NCBI GenBank assembly: GCA_016708105.1
Contig: JADJGJ010000001.1
Location: forward strand, 992,001-1,056,000
Origin: Crocinitomicaceae bacterium
Lineage (GTDB): Bacteria > Bacteroidota > Bacteroidia > Flavobacteriales_D > Crocinitomicaceae
Length of the DNA stretch: 64,000 nt
Reading direction: 5' to 3'
In this document: in pieces, positions 19,243-27,851 of the stretch
Layout: the number at the start of each line of letters is the position of its first letter
How positions within the stretch are numbered: position 1 is the first letter of the stretch
The notes under the pieces: generated by a model
The model's database searches: none
Seen by the model: the letters and a program-made list of their open reading frames with translations, nothing else
What the model was told of the DNA's origin: nothing
Program-made: the position numbers and the translations under genes

Positions 19243-19608
19243 TTAAATTGCAGGGGGACCTCTCCGGTTGAGTGATTGTTGATTGATCTTGCAGATCAAT
19301 GGAACATCAACTGACTCAATGATGGAATTTTGTTCTGAAAAAAATTGAACTACAACTTGTATGCTAGTCTGGTTAACTGCGGCAAATAAATCAGGAATCT
19401 GAATGTCATCTCCCGTATTAAATTCTTCTAACTGACCATCAGTTTGCGTGACGTGAAAACCAAAGGCAATTTGTTCAATCAGGTTTTCAGGATTTGTGTG
19501 ATGAGTAATAGTATCACCCGCACCATGATGGTGGCTATGCGGCACCAGGCTGTGCATTAAAACAACCAAAAATGCTGTGATGAGAGAGAATGATCTTACT
19601 ATTTTCAC
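19243..19608 (-). CDS. Small exported His-containing protein heading the metal-efflux operon
   Basis: It is about 121 residues if the GTG at 19608 (MKIVRSFSLITAFLVVLMHS) is used; a TTG at 19623 is upstream but overlaps the likely promoter. A signal or anchor helix is followed by a histidine cluster (PHSHHHGAG, then THH), which could bind metal. It has no recognised domain. It lies 82 bases upstream of the RND fusion gene and in the same direction, so an accessory or sensing role in metal efflux is plausible but inferred. Confidence 0.65.
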   Translation of the reverse strand: MKIVRSFSLITAFLVVLMHSLVPHSHHHGAGDTITHHTNPENLIEQIAFGFHVTQTDGQLEEFNTGDDIQIPDLFAAVNQTSIQVVVQFFSEQNSIIESVDVPLICKINQQSLNRRGPPAI

Positions 19609-19612
19609 ATAG

Positions 19613-19620
19613 CAAAGGTA
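19613..19620 (-). promoter_or_regulatory. -7 promoter element of the metal-efflux operon
   Basis: On the minus strand TACCTTTG matches the Bacteroidota -7 consensus. No convincing -33 element is seen. Its closeness to the GTG at 19608 argues for that start, with a very short leader. Confidence 0.45.
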
Positions 19621-19623
19621 CAA

Positions 19624-20048
19624 AAAGTAGTTGATATGAACAGTGACTTATGTCATGCTGAGAATATAAAAATTGTTAACCAGGTGCGCACCATTTAATT
19701 TACAGCGTAGTTGCGCAGGATATTCCTGTCTGCGTGTTTGAAAGAAAATGAATTCAAATAACTGACAGGCGAGCATTCTTTGGTTTTGTATCAAATTTAG
19801 CCTGGACAATGGATGAATTTTGGCAGATGGCTTGATGCGGATACATATCCGTTATATTGGGTTTTAGTGAAAGATACATATCCTTCGAAACACATTACAA
19901 GTGAAGCGCAGCGCGGTAAATAATAAGTGATTCTGCAAACGAATCAAGGATGTTCACCAAGTATTGTGCAACGATGTTGTATATTCGCAACGCTAAAATT
20001 GGTAAGACTTTTTTTTGACAATATATTTTCAAAAAAATTTAATAAAAA
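19624..20048. other. Intergenic region before tRNA-Ser
   Basis: This gap of about 425 bases has no ORF I can support. It contains one copy of an intergenic repeat (19834-19916) and an AT-rich stretch just before the tRNA. Confidence 0.6.
19834..19916 (+). repeat. Intergenic repeat, short form without palindromic insert
   Basis: It runs from GATGCGGATACATATCCG to AAGCGCAGCGCGG and resembles 21101-21221 and 25127-25258. It lacks the internal ~50-base palindromic block of those copies: here GAAAGATACATATCCTTCG is continuous. Confidence 0.65.
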
Positions 20049-20133
20049 GGAAAGATGGCAGAGTGGCTGAACGCGCACGCTTGGAAAGCGTGTTTACGGC
20101 AACGTAACGGGGGTTCGAATCCCCCTCTTTCCG
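20049..20133 (+). tRNA. tRNA-Ser (anticodon GGA)
   Basis: The 85-base gene has a paired acceptor stem (GGAAAGA with TCTTTCC, then G73), an anticodon stem CACGC/GCGTG with loop TTGGAAA (anticodon GGA at 20083-20085), the long variable arm expected for serine and a T arm GGGGG-TTCGAAT-CCCCC. CCA is not encoded. It lies at the edge of the accessory region, but no phage-type attachment duplicate of its 3' end was seen. Confidence 0.96.
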
Positions 20134-20390
20134 CTGAAGGGGATAAGTTAGATTTTTCTGAACTATCCCCTTTTTCTTCTCCTGAAAAACATCAATTAGT
20201 ATTTGTGTAAATCCAGAGAATAGATAGTTGACATTCAGCGGAAGTTATACTTGAGACCGGGAATGTGAGCTGATATCCCTTCATTTGATCAAGACTTGCC
20301 TGGAAGGGTTGATAAATGTCACCAGGAGAGCTATGATTCAATCATGTGCATTATAAAGTGGATAAGGTAACTTTGTTGAAAAGGTGCAGA

Positions 20391-21086
20391 ATGAAAAAAT
20401 TTATTTCTTTGCTGGTTTTCATTTATGGAACACTATGCTTTGCTCAAGGTACGGATAGTCTCTATGCAAATGGACAACCAAAATATGGTGGGACAAAAAC
20501 TACCGGAATTTTTTACTCTTATTTTCAGAACGGACAAGTGAAAGAAGAATCCAATTATTTGGATGGAAAATTACATGGTGATCATTTTGAGTACTTTGAG
20601 AACGGACAGTTGCACCACAAATGTACCTATGTGACCGGGAATGTGGAAGGAGAGTCTGTTTATTATTATGAGAACGGAAAACTGAAGTTAAAATACAAGT
20701 CAGAGACCGGTTGCATTCACGGGGGCTATGTGCAGTATCAAGAAAATGGTCAAATACAAACCAAGTATACTTTTGTGCAAGGCGTACCTGAAGGACCTGC
20801 GGTGAGCTATTATGATAATGGAAAAGTTGAAACGAAATGTACATACCTGGCCGGTGAACTACATGGTAAATACGTACGCTATTACAGTAATGGCGAAATT
20901 CATATCAAATGCAACTACCATAAGGGTAAATTAGATGGATCATACGAAGAATATTACTCTAACCAACAAGCAAAAATTGTATGCACCTACGTGATGGGCA
21001 AACTTGAAGGAGACTATCTGGAGTATGATGTGGACGGAAATGAAATCAGAAAACTTCATTACCACGACGGACAAAGCACAGATTAA
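20391..21086 (+). CDS. Exported MORN-variant repeat protein (YwqK-like)
   Basis: The ATG at 20391 gives a proper signal peptide (MKKFISLLVFIYGTLCFAQG); an in-frame ATG at 20346 would hide it. The mature part has about eight ~23-residue units of the form YYENGKLKLKY...GxxxGxY, the MORN-variant repeat of the YwqK family, annotated in many genomes as an antitoxin or immunity protein. Similar proteins recur beside Rhs cassettes at 32530, 38673 and 41161. This copy sits alone, convergent with a dead Rhs fragment, so it may be an orphan immunity gene. Confidence 0.82.
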   Translation: MKKFISLLVFIYGTLCFAQGTDSLYANGQPKYGGTKTTGIFYSYFQNGQVKEESNYLDGKLHGDHFEYFENGQLHHKCTYVTGNVEGESVYYYENGKLKLKYKSETGCIHGGYVQYQENGQIQTKYTFVQGVPEGPAVSYYDNGKVETKCTYLAGELHGKYVRYYSNGEIHIKCNYHKGKLDGSYEEYYSNQQAKIVCTYVMGKLEGDYLEYDVDGNEIRKLHYHDGQSTD

Positions 21087-21100
21087 TGCAAGTTGAAAAA

Positions 21101-21221
21101 TCCGCTATATTGGGTTTTAGCGAAGGATCGCTGCCTGTCTGTTATTAGAATTAAATTTATTTCAGACATGCAGACAGGAATGTCCTTTGCAGCATATTAC
21201 AAGTGATGCGCAGCGGGGGGG
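21101..21221 (+). repeat. Intergenic repeat with internal palindrome, copy 2
   Basis: It shares flanks with 19834-19916 and contains an insert whose arms CCTGTCTG and CAGACAGG can form a hairpin. It ends in AGTGATGCGCAGCGGGG and supplies the last residues of the Rhs remnant on the opposite strand. Confidence 0.7.
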
Positions 21222-21414
21222 CATGCATGCGGTAATTGTAGTTGATTGAGTTGTTGTAGCCTTTTATTTCGTTGTCTTTTTCCTGGCCTTGGAAGGAGAA
21301 GCGGTAGTTTGCGTTGGTGGCGTTTCTGCCTGGCATTGTCATGCCGTAGTGGTAGTAATCTAACTCGTAAAAAAACGAGCTGCAATTATCTGTATAGGTT
21401 TTTAAAGTGTGCAT
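21157..21414 (-). pseudogene. Rhs core remnant A
   Basis: It encodes the Rhs-associated core from YELDYYHYGMTMPGRN through FSFQGQEKDNEIKG to YRMH, then runs into an intergenic repeat and stops. The upstream YD repeats and any toxin tail are absent. It is one of nine copies or pieces of this core in the window and is best read as recombination debris. Confidence 0.85.
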
Positions 21415-21521
21415 TGATAGAGGAAAGATAGTGAATTTTTATTTCACAACTACTCGATAAAATGACGGCATGTTTTTTTACATGGCATTAACTCCGTTTG
21501 AAGCATTTGTTATATAAATAG
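21350..21521. repeat. Rhs/IS3 junction repeat, copy A (short)
   Basis: The block runs from the Rhs YPYG codons through a hairpin (CTCGTAAAAAAACGAG) into a few codons of an IS3-type transposase C-terminus on plus, ending near TTTGTTATATAAATA. Related copies lie at 22951, 28430 and 29472. Confidence 0.7.
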
Positions 21522-21654
21522 CTGCGAATTGTCACCTATCTTTTTTGATGGCCGGGGAAGCTTTATCTGAATATTTTACTTTTTCCCCGGACAATAGTGA
21601 AATCGTATAAAAACAATTTTTTGATTTTCATTTTGGATTTTTTTCGGAACAAAA

Positions 21655-21680
21655 AAAGGGAACCGAATTCAGTTCCCTTT
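21655..21680 (-). terminator. Terminator of higBA
   Basis: The stem AAAGGGAAC / GTTCCCTTT (8-base loop) is followed on the minus strand by a T run. It lies 24 bases after the higA stop codon. Confidence 0.8.
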
Positions 21681-21703
21681 GATTGAAATAATTGTATAAC
21701 TGA

Positions 21704-22060
21704 TTAGTACTCTTTAATAAGTGCTTCGAGTGGAATGTTCAGGTGATAGTGTAACTTTCTCACCATATTCAGATTCAGCTTCCGGTGCAAATTAAAAATA
21801 TCAGTCACCCGGCTTTTGTAACCCAAAATTGTTGCAAGCTCCTTATTGGTTATTCCTTTTTGCTCCATCCGAAATTTAATTGCTTCAATAGGAGAAGGAG
21901 TTTCAAAAACGTAATGCTCGTCTTCGTAATTTTTGATCAGCATAGACAATACATCAGCCTCATCACTTTCCTTTGTTCCGGCTTTAGCCTGAAAAATCTC
22001 TTCGAAGCGTGCCAGTGCTTCCGAGTAGTCTTTCTTTGTTTTTAATTTTCTGAGTTGCAT
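21704..22060 (-). CDS. higA: HigA-type antitoxin (XRE helix-turn-helix)
   Basis: The 118-residue protein has an acidic N-terminal half (~1-55) and a C-terminal helix-turn-helix at ~62-110 (PIEAIKFRMEQKGITNKELA...LGYKSRVTDIFN). It lies 65 bases downstream of the HigB toxin gene, in the reversed toxin-first order usual for HigBA. HigA neutralises HigB and represses the operon, fitting the palindrome upstream of higB (22527-22543). Confidence 0.88.
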   Translation of the reverse strand: MQLRKLKTKKDYSEALARFEEIFQAKAGTKESDEADVLSMLIKNYEDEHYVFETPSPIEAIKFRMEQKGITNKELATILGYKSRVTDIFNLHRKLNLNMVRKLHYHLNIPLEALIKEY

Positions 22061-22125
22061 TTCAATTGATTTTAAGATTTATATATTTCGTATCAGTATC
22101 TATTCCTATTAGTATAACTTGTTTC

Positions 22126-22458
22126 TTAAGTAGATTTTTTTGTTTTCTTTTTTCCTTTATACAGTTCGATTTGCTCTGCATCGATCTTATCATACTCTGC
22201 ATGGGTTCCTATGAACTTAATGAACCCCCTGCCTTTTTGATAATTGAATTCGACTATCAATCTGAAGTCGTTTCCTTTTATGTTAAAGACGATCCGGTTG
22301 TTTCCAATGATACTCGCAGAGGCATAATCCTTCTTAACGTCATTTGGTTTCTTCCAGCCCTTAGACGATACATCAAACCACCAAAGCTCTAAAGGCTTTT
22401 TTGCTGTGTTATGTTTCGTCCAGTATGTAATCAAAGAACTCTTGTTATGAATATTCAT
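22126..22458 (-). CDS. higB: HigB-type mRNA interferase toxin
   Basis: It has 110 residues, with the RelE-superfamily HigB pattern: WWFDVSSKGWKKPNDVKKDYASAS, then NRIVFNIKGNDFRLIVEFNY, then IKFIGTHAEYDKID, with the conserved basic, His and Tyr residues of ribosome-dependent mRNA cleavage. It is followed by higA. The unit interrupts the Rhs-derived debris and is probably a mobile or stabilising insertion. Confidence 0.9.
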   Translation of the reverse strand: MNIHNKSSLITYWTKHNTAKKPLELWWFDVSSKGWKKPNDVKKDYASASIIGNNRIVFNIKGNDFRLIVEFNYQKGRGFIKFIGTHAEYDKIDAEQIELYKGKKKTKKST

Positions 22459-22511
22459 CCAATTTGTTTTATTTCATTTATACTCTTGATTTTGTTAGAC
22501 AATAATTTCTA

Positions 22512-22543
22512 CAAAGATACGTAAAAGTAACCAAATTGGTTAC
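22512..22543 (-). promoter_or_regulatory. higBA promoter and HigA operator
   Basis: On the minus strand TATCTTTG (22512-22519) matches the -7 consensus. Just upstream is a perfect 8-bp-arm palindrome, GTAACCAA-A-TTGGTTAC (22527-22543), the right size for a dimeric XRE repressor, so HigA autoregulation is likely. Confidence 0.6.
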
Positions 22544-22607
22544 CACTAGTGAGAATATTTTTTCTCACCCCAACCGATGAAACTGATTAATCTACCTCCC
22601 ACGCTCT

Positions 22608-22781
22608 TCACCAGAACTTTGGCGATACCTTGCCGTTGTCGATGTATCGGTGGCTTGCCATCAACTGAGCAGTCCTCTGCGGAATTTTCTTTTCATTGAG
22701 CCAGTTTGCAATGATGCTTTGCCGAATGGTCAACGGGTTAAGTTCCATGTCGGGGAACAGAGGTTTGAATTGAATGGGAAG
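22608..22781 (-). pseudogene. Tyrosine recombinase C-terminal fragment fused behind an Rhs core
   Basis: In a different frame from Rhs remnant B, the minus strand reads LFPDMELNPLTIRQSI, then ANWLNEKKIPQRTAQLMAS and HRYID before a stop. This matches the IRxSxxxxWL...AQxxAGHRY block of Bacteroidota tyrosine recombinases, with the second catalytic Arg (IRQ) and the His of GHRY (here SHRY). The N-terminal domain, first Arg and catalytic Tyr are missing, so it cannot be active. It points to past integrase-linked DNA. Confidence 0.6.
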
Positions 22782-23041
22782 TTAGGCGCCAACGGATCAA
22801 CCGCAAAAAACCTCCCCAGCCTTGGGTCATGCATGCGGTATTTGTAGTTGATTGAGTTGTTGTCGCCTTTTATTTCGTTGTCTTTTTCCTGACCTTGGAA
22901 TGAGAAGTGGTAGTTTGCGTTCATTCCGTTTCTGCCTGGCATTGTCATGCCGTAAGGGTAGTAATCTAACTCACAAAAAAACGAGCTGCAATTTTCTTGA
23001 TATGCTTTTAAAGTGTGCATTGATTGAGGAAAGATAATCAA
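22730..23041 (-). pseudogene. Rhs core remnant B
   Basis: The 103-residue frame carries the core from ELDYYPYGMTMPGRN through YRMHDPRLGRFFAVDPLAP, then loses homology and stops within the integrase fragment. There is no toxin tail or upstream repeat region. The first ~25 residues (from MHTLKAYQEN) are shared with remnants A and C and come from the IS3-junction block, not from Rhs. Confidence 0.85.
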
Positions 23042-23349
23042 TTTTTATTTCTCAACTACACCACAAAACAACCGCATGTTTTTTTACATGGCTTAACTCC
23101 GTTTGAAGCATATACCAAACCGTCAACATCATTAAATTTCACAAATGAAATGACCAAAGCCAAAGTAAATCGAATTCAACAAAATCGAAAAGTGAATTGT
23201 GAAAATTGCAACGGAAAATAGAATTCAAAATCAAACGAAGAATGGTTTTAATCAGTTCTGGTATAATAACCTTTACTTTTTTTATTTCAGTAAAAACTCA
23301 ATCAAAAATCTTGGTCTTTTGAATAAAATTTCTAACCTGTTGATTTTTA
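22951..23349. repeat. Rhs/IS3 junction repeat, copy B (long)
   Basis: About 400 bases closely match 29472-29869. The block spans the Rhs YPYG codons, a short hairpin, the IS3 transposase C-terminus and ~120 bases of noncoding DNA ending near TTGAATAAAATTTC. Confidence 0.8.
23057..23221 (+). pseudogene. IS3-type transposase C-terminal remnant
   Basis: Read on plus it gives HGLTPFEAYTKPSTSLNF and then RIQQNRKVNCENCNGK before a stop. This resembles the end of the rve/DDE domain of IS3-type transposases (…LNGLTPFEAY…). The catalytic domain and left IS end are missing. A second copy with the same C-terminal 45 codons lies at 29608-29742. Confidence 0.55.
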
Positions 23350-24942
23350 TTTACTAATCTTAACCAATGAAAATGCCTTGTTGTAGTAATCCGGCGCTAC
23401 AAAAAATACTGACCCCAAATTGTCTTGAAATGAAGAGAGCGGAGTTATAACCTGAGCATTTTTTGGTTTTTTTTCTTTTGGATATTCCATCGCTTTTTGT
23501 TTTGATTTGTTTCCGTTCTGATCTATCACAACTTTAGTGAGGAATGCTTTGCTAACTTCTGTTTCTTGATTGAGTGTAGTACCATCATAAGGTTCAAGCA
23601 TTCCCTTAGCTGATTCAGTGAAATATATATTTAGTTTGTTTTCATCTATGCAAGCCCAGTAACCGCCAAATTTTTGTATATCACCTATCTGGAATTGCTG
23701 AATCACTGTTTGCCAGATTAATTCTCCATCGCCATTAAATTTTAGTGCTAAAATATTTCCAATTAAATAGTTAACCGTTACTACTCCATTAGAATAGTGT
23801 ATAAACGGCATTATTTGTTGTATCAACAAATGCTTTGCTCCATGATCTCCATCTTTCAAAAACTCATAAGAGTTAGTCCAAGACAAAACTTGTGAACTTG
23901 ATTTATCAAGATCTTTTTGTTTTTCGTTAAAGGTTGAATTTATCAGTTGATCCGGTGCATCAGCCGTTGATGTTTTCAATAGATTCAAATTCTTATCATA
24001 CCATTCTGTAGTGAAATGAATCATTCCATTTGGATCTGCTTCACTCACTCCGAAACAAACAAAACCAGATGATGTGGGCCATGTGAATGAATGGCTTAGC
24101 GTTGTATTACCAGAAAATATTTCACGCTCAATCATTGTACCATTATGAACATCATAGAGAAAGATATCATGTTTATACGGAGCCCAACTGATATGGTCAT
24201 TATCAGGGAAATACGATGTGTCTTCTGATCCACAAATTAAAAGCGTATCATTGTTGTAAACATCAACTTTTGCTACGGTAAAATGTTCACTTGAAGGTTT
24301 GAATGATAGCGGTTCTTCTACTTCAAGATTTTCATTAATACGGTAAATTTTAAAATCATTTGAATAAGTTTGATTCATTTTTGTAAGCCCATGAAAATAC
24401 CTTGCTTCATTGACTAATATATGAATACTATGATCATCACAGCTCTCAACCAATCTTACTTCATTTGATAAAATTGTATTTTTAAAGTGCTGCCAAAGGT
24501 TTGCACCTACTGCTGGCAGTGGAGAAGAATTTTCTAGATAGGGACGTTTTGAAATAAGTTTTAATGAAGACAAGGAGTGCGTTTCAAGATCAAGTGTCTG
24601 AGCGTAATAAAAGAGCTCAAGCCGGGAGCTTTCAATTCCGCCATAAAGTATGATGAATTTATTATTTAACTTTTCAAAACCGATTGGACCTAGTTGTAGA
24701 TTTTCAACTTGTCTTGGCAAAATTATTGATTCACTTAATGTCAAACCTTGCTTATCAAAGATTTCTACAACGTCACTTTTAGGTTCACACCTGTATACAA
24801 AGACAGTTTTTTCATCTGCACCAATAATAACGGGTGATGACATGCCAATGGCTGATTTATTCTTTGGTCCCCATTCAAATTGCGCTTTTACAGTGACAAA
24901 ACTAAGACCAACAAGCAGACATGATAAAATACATTTTTTCAT
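23347..24942 (-). CDS. Secreted protein of unknown function, possibly beta-propeller
   Basis: The 531-residue protein has a signal peptide (MKKCILSCLLVGLSFVTVKAQ). The mature part is rich in beta strands and aromatic residues with recurrent hydrophobic blocks, as in propeller-like proteins, but I recognise no family and see no T9SS sorting domain. It lies inside the Rhs debris, on the same strand and 296 bases downstream of the candidate immunity gene at 25239, and could be an unrelated passenger gene. It appears intact. Confidence 0.72.
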   Translation of the reverse strand: MKKCILSCLLVGLSFVTVKAQFEWGPKNKSAIGMSSPVIIGADEKTVFVYRCEPKSDVVEIFDKQGLTLSESIILPRQVENLQLGPIGFEKLNNKFIILYGGIESSRLELFYYAQTLDLETHSLSSLKLISKRPYLENSSPLPAVGANLWQHFKNTILSNEVRLVESCDDHSIHILVNEARYFHGLTKMNQTYSNDFKIYRINENLEVEEPLSFKPSSEHFTVAKVDVYNNDTLLICGSEDTSYFPDNDHISWAPYKHDIFLYDVHNGTMIEREIFSGNTTLSHSFTWPTSSGFVCFGVSEADPNGMIHFTTEWYDKNLNLLKTSTADAPDQLINSTFNEKQKDLDKSSSQVLSWTNSYEFLKDGDHGAKHLLIQQIMPFIHYSNGVVTVNYLIGNILALKFNGDGELIWQTVIQQFQIGDIQKFGGYWACIDENKLNIYFTESAKGMLEPYDGTTLNQETEVSKAFLTKVVIDQNGNKSKQKAMEYPKEKKPKNAQVITPLSSFQDNLGSVFFVAPDYYNKAFSLVKISK

Positions 24943-25126
24943 AGTTTGGATTTTGGGCGAAATTAACTGAATTAATTTAATGGAAACATGTGGTGGTATT
25001 TTTTAGCAAAATTTTTATGTTAAAAAATCAAACCGTTTTTTCATGAAAGATATTTTGGGTTGATTTGATGTAGCGTTCTGTTTAGTTTAGAATTGACAAA
25101 GAAGCATCAGAGCTGCGCAGGTATTT

Positions 25127-25258
25127 GATGCGGATACATTTCCGCTGAATAGAGTTTTACCGAAGGATTTCTGCCTGTCTGTTGATAGAATTTATTTCTT
25201 TCAGACATGCAGACAGGAATATCCTTCGGAGCATATTATCAATGATGCCGAGCGGGGG
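25127..25258 (+). repeat. Intergenic repeat with internal palindrome, copy 3
   Basis: It runs from GATGCGGATACATTTCCG to GATGCCGAGCGGGGG. The internal arms CCGAAGGAT...CCTGTCTG and CAGACAGG...ATCCTTCGG make a long imperfect stem-loop. It overlaps the last codons of the lipoprotein gene at 25239. Confidence 0.7.
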
Positions 25259-25907
25259 AATATTTGCCATTTTTCAAGTCTAGATCCATTTGATAACTGT
25301 TATATTCAATAACAAATATGTAATTACTATCCTTAGACTGGTTTTTTAAAAATAGTGGATGATTCTTTTCTGATGTCTCTCCAAAATTAATAACTATACT
25401 CCCTCTCTTTCTTGATGTTGAAATCTCTCCTTTTAGAATTTCATCTTTCGAGTATTCGTCCAAGTAATGTTGATAAATGATAAAGCCCTGCTCCTTTGAA
25501 ATGGGTTCACTGGATAGTTTGACCAATCGAAGTTCACTTAAATTTGGGATTGAATCACTAGGAAAGTGGCGATAACTAATTTCAAATTCTATTTCCATTG
25601 TATCATAGACCTCTTGATACTTATATTGAGAAATTAGAATAGAGGCTTTCACTAAACTGTCACTCACCAATGAGACTTCTTCAGGACTCATACCTTCCCA
25701 AAAATCAAGAAATATTCGCCGGTTTCTGTTGACAATCATTAACGAGTCTATGTTTAAATTTACAGTATGATTCTCTACTGTATTGATTCTGTTCCTCTCT
25801 TTTTTTTCTACAAATTCCATATCTTCATGAGCACAACTATAAATCGAATAGGCAACGAGTAAGTACAGTCCTATTCTTATCGGTTTGCGCTGAATTTTAA
25901 TTTCCAT
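25239..25907 (-). CDS. Lipoprotein, candidate immunity protein of Rhs cassette C
   Basis: The 222-residue protein has an N-terminal lipobox-like segment (LVAYSIYSCAHED, Cys at ~25), so it is probably membrane-anchored and periplasmic. There are no recognised domains. The C-terminus (KYSPARHH) is encoded by an intergenic repeat, so the native end may have been replaced. It begins 54 bases after the stop of the split Rhs cassette C, the place where immunity genes lie in Rhs loci. The immunity role is inferred from position. Confidence 0.65.
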   Translation of the reverse strand: MEIKIQRKPIRIGLYLLVAYSIYSCAHEDMEFVEKKERNRINTVENHTVNLNIDSLMIVNRNRRIFLDFWEGMSPEEVSLVSDSLVKASILISQYKYQEVYDTMEIEFEISYRHFPSDSIPNLSELRLVKLSSEPISKEQGFIIYQHYLDEYSKDEILKGEISTSRKRGSIVINFGETSEKNHPLFLKNQSKDSNYIFVIEYNSYQMDLDLKNGKYSPARHH

Positions 25908-25961
25908 AAATAATTATCCGTTTGTTAATGGGTGGAAATGAATTTAGTATTAGTGTCAAAT

Positions 25962-26505
25962 TTATTTTATTTTGTCTTCGTATGGAATGTAAATCAAATC
26001 TGGGTATTCCTTTTTCACGGCCTGAATAAATCTGAGATACTCTGCTTTATTGTTAAATCTTACCGAAAATAATTCTCTGCCTTCTTTATTGTAGAATTCC
26101 AAAGTATAATGCGAGCCATATGGCGAAGGCCACCAACCACCGTCTACTTTCGAATCACTAAAACGGTATGAATGTATCCCGTTATCACATGCATATGGAG
26201 TAGTATAGAACCAAACTTGATCCGCAATAAAATCTTCACCTCCTATTGTTAAATCAACATTTAAATAAACTTCTGGAGCACTAGGATCAACCCTTGCGTA
26301 GTATGCTCCTGAAACGGTAAAAATATTTGTTACACCTTCCAAATCAATGTTAGTACCAACCTCATTAATTTTGCCATCAACGTAATTCTTTGTCCGGTCA
26401 TGAGTATTTTTATCAAGTGTATTCATAGATTCTAAGCCTTCTTGAAGAGCATAATTTACATATTCTCCGACTGGAATTTGCTCTTGAAAATCAATGCTTT
26501 TGGAT
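25962..26505 (-). pseudogene. Rhs cassette C, 3' part of unique tail (split by IS4-family element)
   Basis: The open frame continues upstream of the ATG at 26426 to the IS boundary (SKSIDFQEQIPVGEYVNYA...), so the apparent 154-residue gene is really the end of the Rhs protein whose 5' part is at 27852-28510. Removing the IS and one copy of the 9-bp target duplication joins TCC-AAA-AGC to ATT-GAT in frame. The tail (ending YPDLIYIPYEDKIK) matches no toxin family I know. It could still be expressed from the ATG as a fragment. Confidence 0.8.
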
Positions 26506-27851
26506 CAATAGCGTCCTAAACGATCAATTAAAAAAAGTAAGAGAAGGATAGTTTCTGTAACTCAAATTATCTTTGAGGGCCACAACAAAAAACCAACACC
26601 TTCTCCTATGGTAAAATTAACCTTGTTTTCTCAAATAATCTCCAAACTGGATAGATTAAAATTCAATAAGATTGTAAAGGAAAAACAAACAGACAAGCAT
26701 CAAAAGGGTTACAATAGCTGGACACATCTGATTTCAATGCTCTTTTGTCAATTTGCAAAAAGTCAATCAATACGGGATATTAGCAACGGTTTACGATCAG
26801 CAACCGGTAACTTAAATCATATGGGCATAGAAAGAGCTCCTTCTAAATCAACCATAAGCTACCAAAATAAACACAGGGATTGGGAGCTATTTAGAACATA
26901 CTATTATCATTTGCTGGGAAGTTTAGGACAGCAGGTGGGATTTAAACAGGTTAAATTTAAAATCAAATCCAAAATATTTTTAGTAGACTCAAGTACCATA
27001 AGTTTGTGCCTCTCATTATTTGATTGGGCAAGATACAAGACGGCAAAGGGAGCTGTGAAAATGCATACAATGCTTGATTATGATGGCAATTTGCCGGCTT
27101 ATGTAAATATCACCGATGGAAAAACAGCCGACAATAAAGGCGCATATGATATTCCTTTACTCAAAGGAAGTGTGATTGTAGCAGACCGATATTACAACGA
27201 TTTTTCATTGTTAAACATTTGGGACAGCAGCGGAGTATATTTTGTCATCAGGCACAAAGAAAACATCCAATACAAAACCAAAAAGAAAATCCTCTACCAG
27301 ATAATCGACATCAGCATATACTCAAAGATGAACTCATTGAACTAACGGGTGTCCTTTCGAAAAAGAAATATCCCAAACCGTTACGGAGAGTATCTGTTTG
27401 GGATGAGGTAAATGAGCAGGTAATTGAAATCATCACCAATCAATTAACTGGACTGCCAATACCATCGGGGAACTCTATAAAAGCCGGTGGCAAATCGAAA
27501 TTTTTTCAGAGAAATAAAACAACTCCTTCACATTAAATCGTTCATTGGAACAAGTCATAATGCCGTAATGATTCAAATATGGACGGCATTAATAACAATT
27601 CTGATTTTAAAAGCAATGAAAGCAATGGCCAAATTTAAATGGCATCTCTCAAACCTTGTCGCTTTTCTGCGACTCAATTTATTCGTGAAAATTGATCTTC
27701 AGCAGTGGATCAATAAACCATTTGAAGAAAGCAAACCTCCGGACAAAGAAATTTATCAGGGGGTTCTGTTTTGAATTTAACCATTTTCTATATCGAAACC
27801 CGGCAAATTCAATAACTTTAAACTAAATAAAATTCGTTTAGGACGCTATTG
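26506..27851 (+). mobile_element. IS4-family insertion sequence (DUF4372-type transposase)
   Basis: The 1346-bp element has perfect 18-bp terminal inverted repeats (CAATAGCGTCCTAAACGA) and a 9-bp target duplication CTTTTGGAT (26497-26505 and 27852-27860). It is inserted in Rhs cassette C. Its transposase reading frame is broken in three places, so it is probably inactive unless supplied in trans. Confidence 0.9.
26608..27774 (+). pseudogene. IS4-family transposase, three frameshifts
   Basis: The first frame (245 residues from MVKLTLFSQIISKLDRLKF) has the DUF4372 N-terminal domain and the first catalytic Asp regions (FLVDSSTISL and VIVADRYYND). It breaks near 27288. The protein continues in other frames as DNRHQHILKDELIELTG, breaks again near 27449 (WTANTIGELYKSRWQIEIF, the YREK-type motif with catalytic Glu), and again in a T run near 27507 (FFREIKQLLHIKSFIGTSHN). 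Each break is repaired by adding one base, so all look like single-base deletions or undercalls. Confidence 0.85.

Noticed and set aside
20049..20133. tRNA-Ser as attachment site of an integrated element
   Set aside because: I found no direct repeat of the tRNA 3' end further along, and no intact integrase beside it.
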